Origin: Marsupella aquatica
Lineage: Eukaryota; Marchantiophyta
Direction of reading: 5' to 3'
Assembly (NCBI GenBank): GCA_973895155.1
Contig: OZ316896.1
Span: 4,092,001-4,156,000, forward strand
DNA length: 64,000 bases
Made by a program: the position numbers and the translations under genes. The notes under the pieces are model-generated. The model was not told the origin of the DNA. It ran no database searches and worked only from the letters and a program-made list of their open reading frames with translations. Position 1 is the first letter of the stretch. Each line of letters opens with the position of its first letter. This document shows positions 34,164-44,580 of this stretch, one piece after another.

Positions 34164-37100
34164 ATTGCAGATCCAGCTTTGGCTGCTAAAACCTAGGAAT
34201 CTGGATCAAAGAGAAATTTTGAGGATTTTATGCTTAGGTGAGGAGCTTTTGACTACTTCTTTCTCCAGAGTCAATTCCGAAAAATGGCAGGTAAAATTTC
34301 TTTTTTCTCGTAGATCTGTTTTTGAGGAAGTAGCTCGAACTGATAAAAGAATTCCAGTTGGCAATGCCGGAGTTGGTGCCAGCCCAGAACATGAATGTTC
34401 AAGGCTACTAGTCCGCAAAGTTACTTCTTAGCAAAACCATGGCAGCCAAAAACACAGTCTGCCTTGGACCCGCTCTTGAAACCATCACCAGCTTGTCCAC
34501 GTATGATATTTGTCAATTCAAAGCTTCAACAGCTTCAGGAAAGTTCTTATCAGTTCTTTTGGCGACACCACTAATTGACCGCCCGTCCAACAGGCTGAGT
34601 AGCAAATCAATGTGGTAGTGATTGCCGTCTTGGCCCACCCTACCATTTGTTTTCCAATTATTAGGACCTCAAGCTGTGTCCTAACGGCATACTCCATCCA
34701 GAAGCAGGTCAGAAACAAAGACTTTGGAATGAAGCTGGCTGTTTTTCTGCAAAAGCTGCAGTCTATGGGAAATCATAGCTGTTCTATTCGAACGACCTTT
34801 GAAGTAGCATCTTCAAACGCACCAGACAAGTTAAAAAGTACTGTCTGAAGCACCGGTTGAAAAGTTGTGCAGGATTCCAAGTTCTGTTTTGATGTAGTAC
34901 CCTAAACAACAACCCTAAACCTCCCTACAGGTTCTGCTTCGGGACCCTCTTTTGCAGTTTACTCGGAGCTCTACCAGGCTTGTCAGTTCTCCATTCAGTA
35001 GGGTATTTTTTTGTCTTTGTTCCATAGTCTGTTTTTGGTTGGAGACCCTTTCCCCTCTTTTCCTCCCCTTCTTTGGGTTGTTTTGCCTTTGGATCATGTC
35101 TCCTGGTTTGGCATTTTTTGCCCTTAGGCACTGTGATATTTGAATGACTTGAGAAGCATCCCACATTCCTAATTCCCACTGGTGAAGGAGAGCATGCTCT
35201 AGGTGCCCTGTTGCCCACTATTGGACAATGGTAAATAAGAAAGGAAGGTGGTCGATAAATTGGGTGATGCACAGAAGTAGTACTATGAAGTATGACAGGA
35301 TTGTGAAAAGCCTTAGGACAACCTTTCCGCCAGCCTCCCATCCAAACTTACAGTGAATGTCCATACTCAACAAAGTTCCATAGTCGGGTGTTGGGAGCAA
35401 CTTTGAAACCCTTGACCTCCAGAACTCTTGCCAAGTCCTTTTCCAGTCAGCCAATGGGCAGTATGGTGTTATATGTAGTTACACGAACATATTACTGATT
35501 CCCGGACTGATGACCGGGCAATAACTACCAACAAGCCTGATTACCTGTTCCTTGAACATAAATAGAGATGAAGACCAAAAACAATATTGCAAAAAAAGAA
35601 TTCTATGTTATCTACCATTTATATTTAATTGTCACATCCCCATTTTTTGTTCACCCTCACTTTGTCCTTATTTAGAGTTCAATTTTGTCCTTATTTTGAG
35701 TGCAGCTTTGTCTTTGTATGGAGTTACATTCTAGAGTCTTCACTCTAGACCCTAGCCCTTAAAAGTAGCTTATATTCTTGATTTATTGGGAGTAAGATGA
35801 GTGGGACCAGATATATACAATGACAAGCCAGATTGTATTTTAATAATTCTTTAAATTAAAGTACAGAGCCATACCAGGATAGGACTACTAACCCCACTGT
35901 TGTGCAATCTACATTTGAAATAGGTTGACATGTGGCATACATAGAAAGCCTGATTTTTATACAAAGTGCAATTGGGGACACATTTGAGTTCAAAGGCTCG
36001 GATGGAGATCCCATGAGAGCCTATATGGTGATGGTGCAGCAGATGTATTCCAAAGAGCACGGTGGCAAAGAGTAGTAGGGCACCGAACTCATACTCCAAT
36101 TCTACCCCAGTATTAGTTGTGCCCCGAGAGTCAGTCTTCACTCTAGACTGTAGGCCTTTAATTACCCTAGTTTTAGTTTTGCACTTTATTGGATAGATGC
36201 GGGCAATTGGGCCCTTTTTCATTGTCTTCAGACTCTGGAAAACCACTCAATTTCCCTCCTACGCCCTTGGTGCAATCTCCATGATTGAAGCCTGAGTGGA
36301 TAAACCTCCAAATTTGCCAAAATGCTCAGTTAGACTTCTGCAACCCAAATGGACTGCAGCAAAACCCTCTTTTCTGCTCATATAGTACATATAATTACTC
36401 TAATACCAATGAGTAAAATGTGACAGGAAAATAAGACAGTCATCTTTGGAAATTTGTAGGTATCTCTAAATTTGACGATGTTAGGCTGATTGACAAGATC
36501 TTTCCTAACAGTTGTAACAAATCCATGAAATAAGATTCCATTGGATGTTGAGGGAGATACTGAATGTCAAAGTTAAATAATTGCTAAACTCCTTTTTGAA
36601 AAATGCAAATTGTGGTCAGTAAGTGATGGGGTGATTTTAGAACCTTGTAACTTGTCTAGGAGTGTCCCAAATGTTGACAATGAATGTCGATCATGGATAT
36701 GGCTGCGGCTTTCCCCTTTAGGCCCCAGATTTGTTTCTCACCTACCTGCGCCTTAAAGACTTTCTTGAAAGGACTTTCTTGAAACACAAGACTTCAGCAA
36801 GCCAGGGGACAACTTTTTTCTCCTCATCTTTAAGTTGATTTTCTCCTCCACTCTATTTACTAAATATCAGGCTAGTCACTGTAGTCGGAGGAATGCGTCC
36901 AGCCTTACAAAACATCACATAACAGATGATCGTAATATTTCATTCATTCTCGGGGTCTGGCTTCTAAAATCTCTCCTATCAAATGCTAAGGTCAAATTAT
37001 TACAAAGAATGTATATGGAAGCAAGGACTCAAAAATTCAAGAATATCACAAAAAAGTCATCATATGACAACTTTCTGTACCACTAATTTTTCAGTTGATA

Positions 37101-37555
37101 AGGGTATCTAAAATAGTACAAGCCGTCACAGGTGATTCAGTGTGGATTCAAATAGTGAGACCTCCTAGTCTTCATTGCTCTCCAGGGACAATGCAAAAGC
37201 CGGGTACTGTCCTTTCGCAAATACAGGGCGCAAACCATGAATGGAAGTCTCTCTCAGTAATACCACATATCTACACAAGTGATGTTCTTCATTCAAACGC
37301 TTGAAAGTAACCACTTTGGAGGTACGATTGGACTCATCAACTGGCTATTGACGTGCTAAATATCGATGCACATGCATGATAGCACTTCCGTTACACTGGT
37401 GCATATGAATGTTTTTGTTAAAAGAAAAGCACCCAGTGCTCTTGGTCAAGTACAAAGCACATTACCACATTTACAGACTACAGCGTCAAACTTCAACTCT
37501 AGTCCAAGAATGAAGTTTACATGACTGTACGTTATAACTACAACCCAAACAGTCG
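34164..37555. other. Intergenic, dispersed repeats, no gene recognised
   Basis: Includes the repeat copy at 34897-35145. A second family (GAGTTACATTCTAGAGTCTT, TTCACTCTAGACCCTAGCCC) occurs near 30640, 35725-35775, 36125-36160 and 39360-39425. No supported coding exon was found. Confidence 0.4.
34897..35145 (+). repeat. Dispersed repeat, copy 3 of 3
   Basis: Starts near ACAACCCTAAACC. It contains a pyrimidine-rich stretch and TTTGGATCATGTCTCCTGG, ending GGCACTGTGATATTTG. Related to 4906-5040 and 28020-28145. Confidence 0.65.
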
Positions 37556-37561
37556 AGAATC

Positions 37562-38807
37562 TCACCCAAAGTTTGTGAGCACCTTGCTAGTGACATGCTC
37601 ACCGTAATAGACAGCATCATATTATGACTTTCCCCCTGTTCTTACTGTACACATCTCCAGCGGTTCAACGGCAGCTTCAAAATTGGGCTGCAACGAAAAG
37701 ACGAGAGTGCATCATCAATTCCAAGTTTAGGTCCATTCATTCAAAACATATGGCCAAGTAAAGAGCTCACGCGACCACGAAGCGAAATGTCGCCATGGAT
37801 GGAATACACAACACTAAAAAGATTGTCCACCATCAAGATGCAGATTGAGCCACGCCGGGCCAAATACAAATGTCTTCTAGATGCAAAGATCTAGAAGACA
37901 CACAGAAATGGAAGTAAAAAGTTGTAATGAGCTCCTCTCTTGGCAACCTTCTCCGTGCAAAATCATACCTCGTAGAAGAAGGGTACAGATACTCTGTACT
38001 TGGACTCATTGTTAAGCACTCGATGGATCGTAGGTTGGTAAATTCCATTGCTCCAAATCTGGGGACATCATATATTAGCACTATTAGAACTGTACGAGAC
38101 TCGCGAGCTGTGGCTCTCGGTGAATTGAACTCTTGACGTGGGAACTGATCGAGATCTCTTTTGAAATTCTTCCCATCTATCTGTTGACACAAATATATAG
38201 ATAGAAGCGAGAGCCAGAATATATCACAATACACATTTGCGAAGTTCTGTATTTGATACTTGAGTAATTCCCAGGTTAAAGCGAGCGAAAAGTTCGTCTC
38301 AAGAGCACCATCTTCGCTATACACCATAGGACTGACGAATTGAATGGGAAAAGAAAAATTGTCAAACTCCCGTCTTTAGAGTTACGAGTTAAAGACCCTA
38401 ACCATCTATTTCTACTGCCACATGACTCTGGTGTTGATGACTAATGCAGAATTTTGAGTAAGAACTCTGTACAAGAATATTACCTTCAACATGTGACCAA
38501 TATTGACCACAAACGTTCTTCGAATGGGGTCGGCCCAAATCCATTCTCCAGCCTGATTATTCACCTGCGTACAAGAGGCAGCACGCTTTCCTTTCTTGGT
38601 TTCTGGTCTATGAACATCATGAGCAGACTTCTATGGAACGTACATTGGAAAATTAGTGAAAACCATAAACATCATGAGCACACTTCTGTGGTGTATTGGA
38701 AAATTAGTGAAAATCACTGAAAGTTTGACAACTTGTTCGTCTAAATTATACGTGGAGAACCTGGAGGGCCTTTACGCTGTCATCTTAGTTGACAAGAGTG
38801 AGTAAAC
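37562..38807 (-). pseudogene. 2-oxoglutarate/Fe(II) dioxygenase remnant (At3g50210/DIN11-like)
   Basis: Four C-terminal exons can be joined in phase. They are 38807-38761 (GLLTLVN, stop, DDSVKALQ), 38564-38484 (VNNQAGEWIWADPIRR onward), 38058-37969 ([17 protein letters not shown], then [10 protein letters not shown]) and 37687-37562 (PNFEAAVEPLEMCT onward). The third exon holds the iron-binding His of TIHRV and the 2-oxoglutarate-binding R-V-S of YRVS. The first exon has TAA (38787-38785) where the family has a Gln codon. The last exon has TAA (37624-37622) 19 codons before a downstream TGA, although the sequence after it still reads like the family C-terminus (YGEHVTSKVLTNF). The HxD motif and all N-terminal exons were not found up to 41 kb. 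Subfamily assignment is from memory of Arabidopsis At3g50210-type proteins. Most likely a decaying gene. Confidence 0.82.
38613..38720 (+). repeat. Two-copy tandem repeat, 55 bp
   Basis: AACATCATGAGCA to GGAAAATTAGTGAAAA repeats at 38613 and 38668. It lies inside an intron of the dioxygenase remnant. Confidence 0.85.
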
Positions 38808-38809
38808 CT

Positions 38810-40995
38810 ACATGCACGAAAAACCTCTGTCATATTGTTAACATCGACCATTTGAATACTCAATCACAACATTCAAGGAATACCTGCGAATACCCACTGC
38901 GGGTACTCATATAGGAATCCGAACATTGAAAAACTAAGAGTACATTTATAACCGATCTCTCAGTTTATGATAAACACTGGTCAATTCGTGGGCGCTTCTT
39001 GCCGCCAAATGAGCTCCCTAACGAAAGAATGACACGAAAAACAAGATGATGTAGTTCCTCTTTGACTCCATCCCTCCTTTCTTTCACCTCACTTCTATTT
39101 AGTTTTGTCCTTATCTTGAGTCAATGTCACTTTTATTAAACCACACCTGCCCAGATAAAAGACACATTCTCTTCATTTGTGTCTTGTGATGAATAGTATC
39201 TCACCTTAAAAGGTGGAGTAGTCAGCATCTCCTGAACCTGTGCACTTTATAATGAGAACTAAGGGTAACCCATAGCTCTTTTTACCTGCAATAGTGGTTT
39301 AATCTTTGCTCCCTTCCCCTTTTTTGGGGACCACCTCACCTTTCAGTTTTGTCCCCCTGAGAGTTACAGTCTTGAGGCTTCATTCTAGACAATAGCCCTT
39401 GAAGGTAGTTTTGCATTGCGCTTCATTAGTAAGATATAAATCTGAATAGATGGTATGCTTGCTAATGCAAATGCAATCTGACCAATCAGGTAATGTAGTT
39501 TGGCCACCACAAGAAGCAACCCAAATGGGAGTTGGAAATCAGGTTGGAAATTTATTTTGTGGAAAATTACAAAATTCATCCCTACAAGTTACCATAAATT
39601 ACCTTAATACACTTAAAATTTGAGACTTACAAAACAACTCACAATTATCTCCGCTAGGCAAAGGTGTCCCCCTTGGGTGTACATTGATTCACACAATGGC
39701 CAGAGATCTGTCAGTGGTGTTTTGTAGCAAATCTACTTACATTTTACTGTATTGTGCAAGGACACTGCACATTGCATAGCTACAGAAATTTGCTTTGTTA
39801 TTTTCAAATGTACGTTTGACATGGGTTTTTCTTTAAAGCTCACAAATTTGTTACACCTTTTGACATAGGTTTAACTTAGTTTGGAGCTTGCAAATTTTCA
39901 ACCAAGCAAATGGGGTGAGAGCTGAGTTGAATCAAAGTCTGATGTTACCAGAACCGATTGTTGAATTGGACAACCTGGGAAATTCAACAAATGAATGCCG
40001 AGTTTTAACGATTGAAGGAGTGTTCAGGTATGACAAGATGTGGCAAACACCAGAGGAGAAAATGGAGAGCAAAAGAGGAGTCAGAAGGAGAAACTGAAAC
40101 TGAATGTAGCAATTCCACTTTATTTAACTCCTATAAGACCCCATTGTATGACAGGAAGTGGCTATGACAAGAGCAAAACTGTTGTCTGAGTCTCCCATCG
40201 GGAGTGTTTCTCCTTTACCAGTTTAGGAGGTAAAGGCAATCAAAGGTACGGCATACAATATGTTGCTGGGTGCATATGTCATTTTCTACCCATTACCTGT
40301 TTTTATTTTCCTTCCACCTTTCTGTATGCTGACTGAATCCCATTACCTTTTTTTCCTACTGTCATACAAGTAATATTTGCTAAAAAAAACTCACCTTAAT
40401 TTCTCCTTATGTAGGTGCTTTTTTTGGAGTACTGGTCCATGATGTGAATTTTTTTGGGGTTGGTCCATGATGTGAGTTTTCCCCTGGAGTTGAAAAAAGT
40501 TGAATGATGCCTTTGGAGTTCCAAATGTGACAAGGCGAATTCAATCAAAGGCCCTTCCAAGTGGGCATCCATGGCATTGTTAGATCATCTCCACCAGTAG
40601 AGTCAAATGCACATGTAACCTCCATAACAAGGATATAGTTATTTTCTTAGTGGTGGCCCATATCCCTAAATAGATGGCAGGCAGCCTCCATTTTTATATC
40701 CCTTAACCTGACCTCCATATTTGGTAGAAATGACAGCCAGGAGCCAGACCTCTATCCTACCTCTGTTCTCATCTTTATCAGAGATTCCACCACATGTCAC
40801 AACATCCTAGACATGCTTGAGATTTTGAACCTATACATGACAACACATCATTTTGGAGGAATAGTGATCAAAGAAAGGAGGGAAACACTTCCTCATTGAA
40901 TTGAGTATAAGTATTTTCTAATTTCCAAGACTTTAAAAATTAATGATGGGTTACATTTTGAGAGTTTAGAGACAGTAAATTAAAATGTCTTACTT
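38810..40995. other. Intergenic, no gene recognised
   Basis: Searched on the minus strand for missing dioxygenase exons without success. Contains a copy of the GAGTTACAGTCTTGAGGCTT repeat family near 39360. Short frames only. Confidence 0.4.
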
Positions 40996-40997
40996 GA

Positions 40998-41157
40998 TAA
41001 ACCCCATGAGACCCCATGAACTTTTGGGTACATTGATTTGAGATCTATCAAGGGTCTGGATGACTGCATTTTGGGGGAAACCCCATGAGACCCCATGAAC
41101 TTTTGGGTACATTGATTTGAGATCTATCAACTGTCTGGATGACTGCATTTTGGGGGT
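40998..41157 (+). repeat. Two-copy tandem repeat, 80 bp
   Basis: The CCCCATGAGACCCCATGAAC block starts at 41001 and again at 41081, with the following GATTTGAGATCTATCAA also repeated. The two copies are nearly identical, so the duplication looks recent. Confidence 0.92.
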
Positions 41158-41651
41158 CCATCATGTATCGCTCTCCCCACCTGATCTATTATTTTTACAT
41201 TTTGAATTTAGAGGTCATTGACCCTTGAACAGCTCGAGAACTCTCTTAGTGACCAATTGGAGTGTGTCATCGGAGCTACTCCAAGGTTTGTGGGTGCCAT
41301 ACGTGAGGCGGATGAGATCTTAGATAAGATTTTTCCTGGTGACCTCTTCCTTCGAGGAGTTTCATAATCGACTCTCCTCCATCTCCGGAACCCTTTTGCA
41401 GCGGTGTGCGCCTCATCTGCTCTGCCTCTCGACCTCGGAGACGCAAATCCAGTCCAGTCCAGTGCAGTCGAGTCCAATTTTTCTGAATCTCTTGACTGCT
41501 GGGCCCAGATTTCGAAAAGATTTGTGTCGAAGCGAGGTGGGTGGTGGTGCATTCTGTAAGCAGGGATTTCTTGCTGGACTTGTGTGATGTGAGTGAGCTG
41601 TTGTCTGGCCATGAGGTTGTCTGTTTCTGAGATAGAAATAGTTCTCTACAA

Positions 41652-42263
41652 TCATGCACTCTCTCTTACCTGTCCATCAGGGTCTCGATCTGGTTGTGGG
41701 ATGGGATGGAATGTGACTTCTGTTTCGTCGACTGAGTTTGGGTGCTGTGTCAGCGTGTTTTGTTCCAATTCTGAGCCATGGCCGGTGGTGGAGCCAGACA
41801 TTGTGGATTGCTGCTTCGTTCTCTGAAGTTGTTTTACAACCTGCCTAAACTCTTTATTGTTGAGTAGAACTCTAGTTGTGCTAGAGCGTCTCTGAAGTTG
41901 TTTTACAACCTGCCTAAACTCTTTATTCTTGAGTAGAACTCTAGTTGTGCTAGAGCGAATGTGTGACTTTCCTGCTGTAGATGTGGAGGGTTTTAGCTGA
42001 AGATTACCACATTCCTTTAGGAATTTGTTGAATTTGTTGCAATCCCCGGGGCAGGGGTACGACGAAGTGGGGGAAAGCTGCTTCGCTGCAATACTCTTGT
42101 TTCTTGTTTGACTTGAAAAATTGGCGTGCAGGTTGACCCGCCGCAGAAAGGATAAGGGAGGCCCGACCCGCACTCCCTTCCACTCCTGAGGGGTCTTTAC
42201 GACCGGTAACCGGGCAACGTCAGCCCAGAGGGCAGCCGCACCGCCCACCGCGCCTTGAGTCAC
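41652..42263 (-). CDS. Hypothetical divergent reading frame, 203 codons
   Basis: Open frame on the minus strand, divergent from VTE3 and ending 68 bp upstream of its first ATG. It contains two copies of a 23-residue unit (core TRVLLKNKEFRQVVKQLQR). The unit comes from a 69 bp tandem DNA duplication (41821-41957) that keeps the frame because 69 is a multiple of three. No known domain, no signal peptide, no splice support. It may be chance coding in the VTE3 promoter region, since a frame-preserving duplication occurs by chance one time in three. I do not recognise any function. Confidence 0.2.
   Translation of the reverse strand: MTQGAVGGAAALWADVARLPVVKTPQEWKGVRVGPPLSFLRRVNLHANFSSQTRNKSIAAKQLSPTSSYPCPGDCNKFNKFLKECGNLQLKPSTSTAGKSHIRSSTTRVLLKNKEFRQVVKQLQRRSSTTRVLLNNKEFRQVVKQLQRTKQQSTMSGSTTGHGSELEQNTLTQHPNSVDETEVTFHPIPQPDRDPDGQVRESA
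41821..41957 (+). repeat. Two-copy tandem repeat, 69 bp
   Basis: CTCTGAAGTTGTTTTACAAC begins at 41821 and 41890. The copies differ by one or two bases. Located 0.4-0.5 kb upstream of the VTE3 start. Confidence 0.95.
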
Positions 42264-42331
42264 GGAGCAGTGTAGAGCAGAGGTCGAGACTCTGGTGTCA
42301 TTTTGGTACCATTTTTGTTTAGCTGCTGCTG

Positions 42332-44027
42332 GTGTTGGTGATGGAGATGGCCGCTGTTTCAGCTACTTTTGTCGGTCCTGTTCTCGGACCTGTTGCTGCT
42401 CGGCAGACAGCTGCAACCCAGGTGAGGATCTCAATCGGAGGCCATAACGAGCGCTCTTTGAGAAATTCTCGGAATAGGAGGACGACGGGCAGATGCGGAG
42501 CAGTCAGGGCACGTTTGGGCGCCTCCGAGAGCTTTGAGAATGGTGAGAATAAGCTGGGCGGTGGGTTTTATTCCCATTTTGGAGCAGAGGGGAGGAAATA
42601 TCAGCTGGGCGGTCGGAATGGGATCAAGGTTGAGAATAGGGCCGGTGTCAGATGTAATGCATCATCAGCATCCTCCAGGCCAGCATCGCAGCCAAGGTTT
42701 ATCCAGCACAAGCAGGAGGCATTCTGGTTCTACAGGTTCTTATCTATAGTTTATGACCACGTCATCAACCCGGGTCACTGGACTGAGGACATGAGGGAGG
42801 ATGCTCTGGAGCCAGCTGACCTGAATGACAAGGATCTCGTGGTTGTGGATGTGGGTGGGGGAACTGGTTTTTGCACTTTAGGGATAGTCAAGACGGTGGA
42901 TGCAAAGAATGTCACCATCTTGGATCAATCCCCCCACCAGCTCGCCAAGGCCAAGGAGAAAGCTCCGTTGAAGGATTGCACCATATTGGAAGGAGATGCT
43001 GAGGATTTGCCCTTCGAAACAGATTATGCTGACCGATATGTGTCTGCTGGGAGGTACGCTTCAAATTCTTTGTAGTCAACTTCGGATGTGTTTGTTCTAC
43101 GTAGGACGGTCACATTCAGCTTTCTCCTTGGATACAATTTATGAGCTCATAAATTAGAAGGACTGACATTTCAAATTCTTTGTAGTCAACTTCGGATGTG
43201 TTTGTTCTACGTAGGACGGTCACATTCAGCTTTTGTCCTTGGATACAAATTATGTGCTCATAAATTAGAAGGACTGAATCAGTAATTCCTGTCTTTTTCA
43301 GCATTGAGTACTGGCCGGATCCACAGAGAGGTATCAAGGAGGCCTACAGAGTCTTAAAGAAGGGGGGCAAGGCATGCTTGATCGGTCCCGTGCATCCCAC
43401 TTTCTGGCTCTCGAGGTTTTTCGCAGATGTATGGATGCTCTTTCCCACGGAAGAGGAATACATGGATTGGTTTACCAAAGCAGGTTTCACCGATGTCAAA
43501 ATAAAGAGGATTGGACCCAAGTGGTACAGGGGTGTAAGAAGGCATGGTCTCATCATGGGATGTTCTGTAACAGGAGTGAAATCAGAAGCTGGTGACTCTC
43601 CACTACAGGTACCTGTTCACCTAACTTCAGCTCTCAATTTTTGTCGGTGCGTGTTCAATTGGACATGCATCTAAGACACATTGGAAGAACCGACAGCCTT
43701 CTTCGTTACGTTTTTCTCTTTCTTTTTGTTATGTTTTGTTTATTTTGTTATTTGATTGGATTGGAAAGAAGAGCAGTGCATTGAAATTTGGACCCAATAT
43801 TTATCTGGACATTGCAGTTTAACTGAACTGAAAATTCAGGCATTCTTAAAATGTACTTGTGGTCATTGCAGATGGGACCAAAGGCAGAGGACTCGAGCGC
43901 TCCATTCAATCCACTCACATTCGCTTACAGATTTCTAGTTGGAACAATTGCTTCTTTATACTATGTCCTCATACCTATCTACATGTGGCTCAAAGATTTA
44001 GTGGTACCCAAAGGTGCTGCCATTTAG
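42332..44027 (+). CDS. VTE3: MPBQ/MSBQ methyltransferase, plastid
   Basis: Methylates 2-methyl-6-phytylbenzoquinol (tocopherol pathway) and 2-methyl-6-solanylbenzoquinol (plastoquinone-9 pathway), using S-adenosylmethionine at the plastid inner envelope. Three exons: 42332-43053, 43302-43608 and 43872-44027, with GT/AG introns. The first join splits the Ser codon in SAG-S-IEYWPDPQRG. Product about 394 aa. Residues 1 to about 115 are a basic Ser/Arg/Ala-rich region fitting a chloroplast transit peptide. SAM motif I (DVGGGTG) is at residues 173-179, followed by LDQSPHQL, EGDAEDLPF and RVLKKGGKACLIGP. The last exon gives a hydrophobic C-terminal anchor (VGTIASLYYVLIPIYMW). All core blocks match plant VTE3 as remembered. 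In-frame ATGs at 42341 and 42347 are alternative starts. Confidence 0.96.
43061..43276 (+). repeat. Tandem duplication inside VTE3 intron 1, 110 bp
   Basis: 43061-43170 and 43171-43276 share TCAAATTCTTTGTAGTCAAC and TAGGACGGTCACATTCAGC. The duplication makes up most of the 248 bp intron and does not touch the splice sites. Confidence 0.95.
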
Positions 44028-44537
44028 ATGCAAACTTAGTCTCTGTTTATAGATATCATTTGGGGTGCGATTCAAAGCATAGGATATTAGATCACTTGCA
44101 GCAGCGGTCCCAAGTGGTACACAGTGGCCTCCTGATGCAAATCGTCACCTAAATTCAGTTAGGAAACCAAAAGTGTATCCTTGATTCTAACTAGTTTCGG
44201 TTTCATGAGAGCTTCCATTGCAATTAGGTGATCTCGGCATTCGTTGTAGTATATATGTCCTCTAAGAGTAGAGGTTGTAACGAGGTTCGACATTATTTCC
44301 TTGAGCTGTGCACAGAGGATTGAATTTCTCATCTTTTATACATCAGCAAACCCCCAGTTGGCGTGTCCGGGGAAGGGAAACCTAAAATTGTGATGTGTGC
44401 TCACCAGTGTAGGGCCATCTCTTTGTGGGCAGTTGTCTATTTTTACCATTTTGCAGGAGCTTCTAATGGCTAAGAGGTTACCCATAACATTTGGCTCTTT
44501 CCGTTGTTTTTGTACATCGTGAATTTTAACTTGCAGG
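44028..44537 (+). other. Likely VTE3 3' untranslated region and flank
   Basis: No reading frame of note. T-rich and AT-rich stretches follow the stop codon. No canonical AATAAA was confirmed, so the 3' end is open. Confidence 0.4.
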
Positions 44538-44580
44538 CGTAAAGATACATAGTCATGCAGTATGACTATGTATCTTTACG
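44538..44580. repeat. Perfect palindrome, 19-bp arms, 5-base loop
   Basis: CGTAAAGATACATAGTCAT is followed by GCAGT and the exact reverse complement. It is half a kilobase downstream of the VTE3 stop. It could be a foldback footprint, a structured 3' element if transcribed, or an assembly artefact. Confidence 0.9.

Noticed and set aside
37622-38787. In-frame TAA codons at a glutamine position suggested a variant genetic code (TAA read as Gln), as in some green algae
   Set aside because: CDC20 ends at TAA in the expected place, VTE3 and SKIP16 have no internal TAA or TAG, and the dioxygenase also lacks its N-terminal exons. A pseudogene explains the data.
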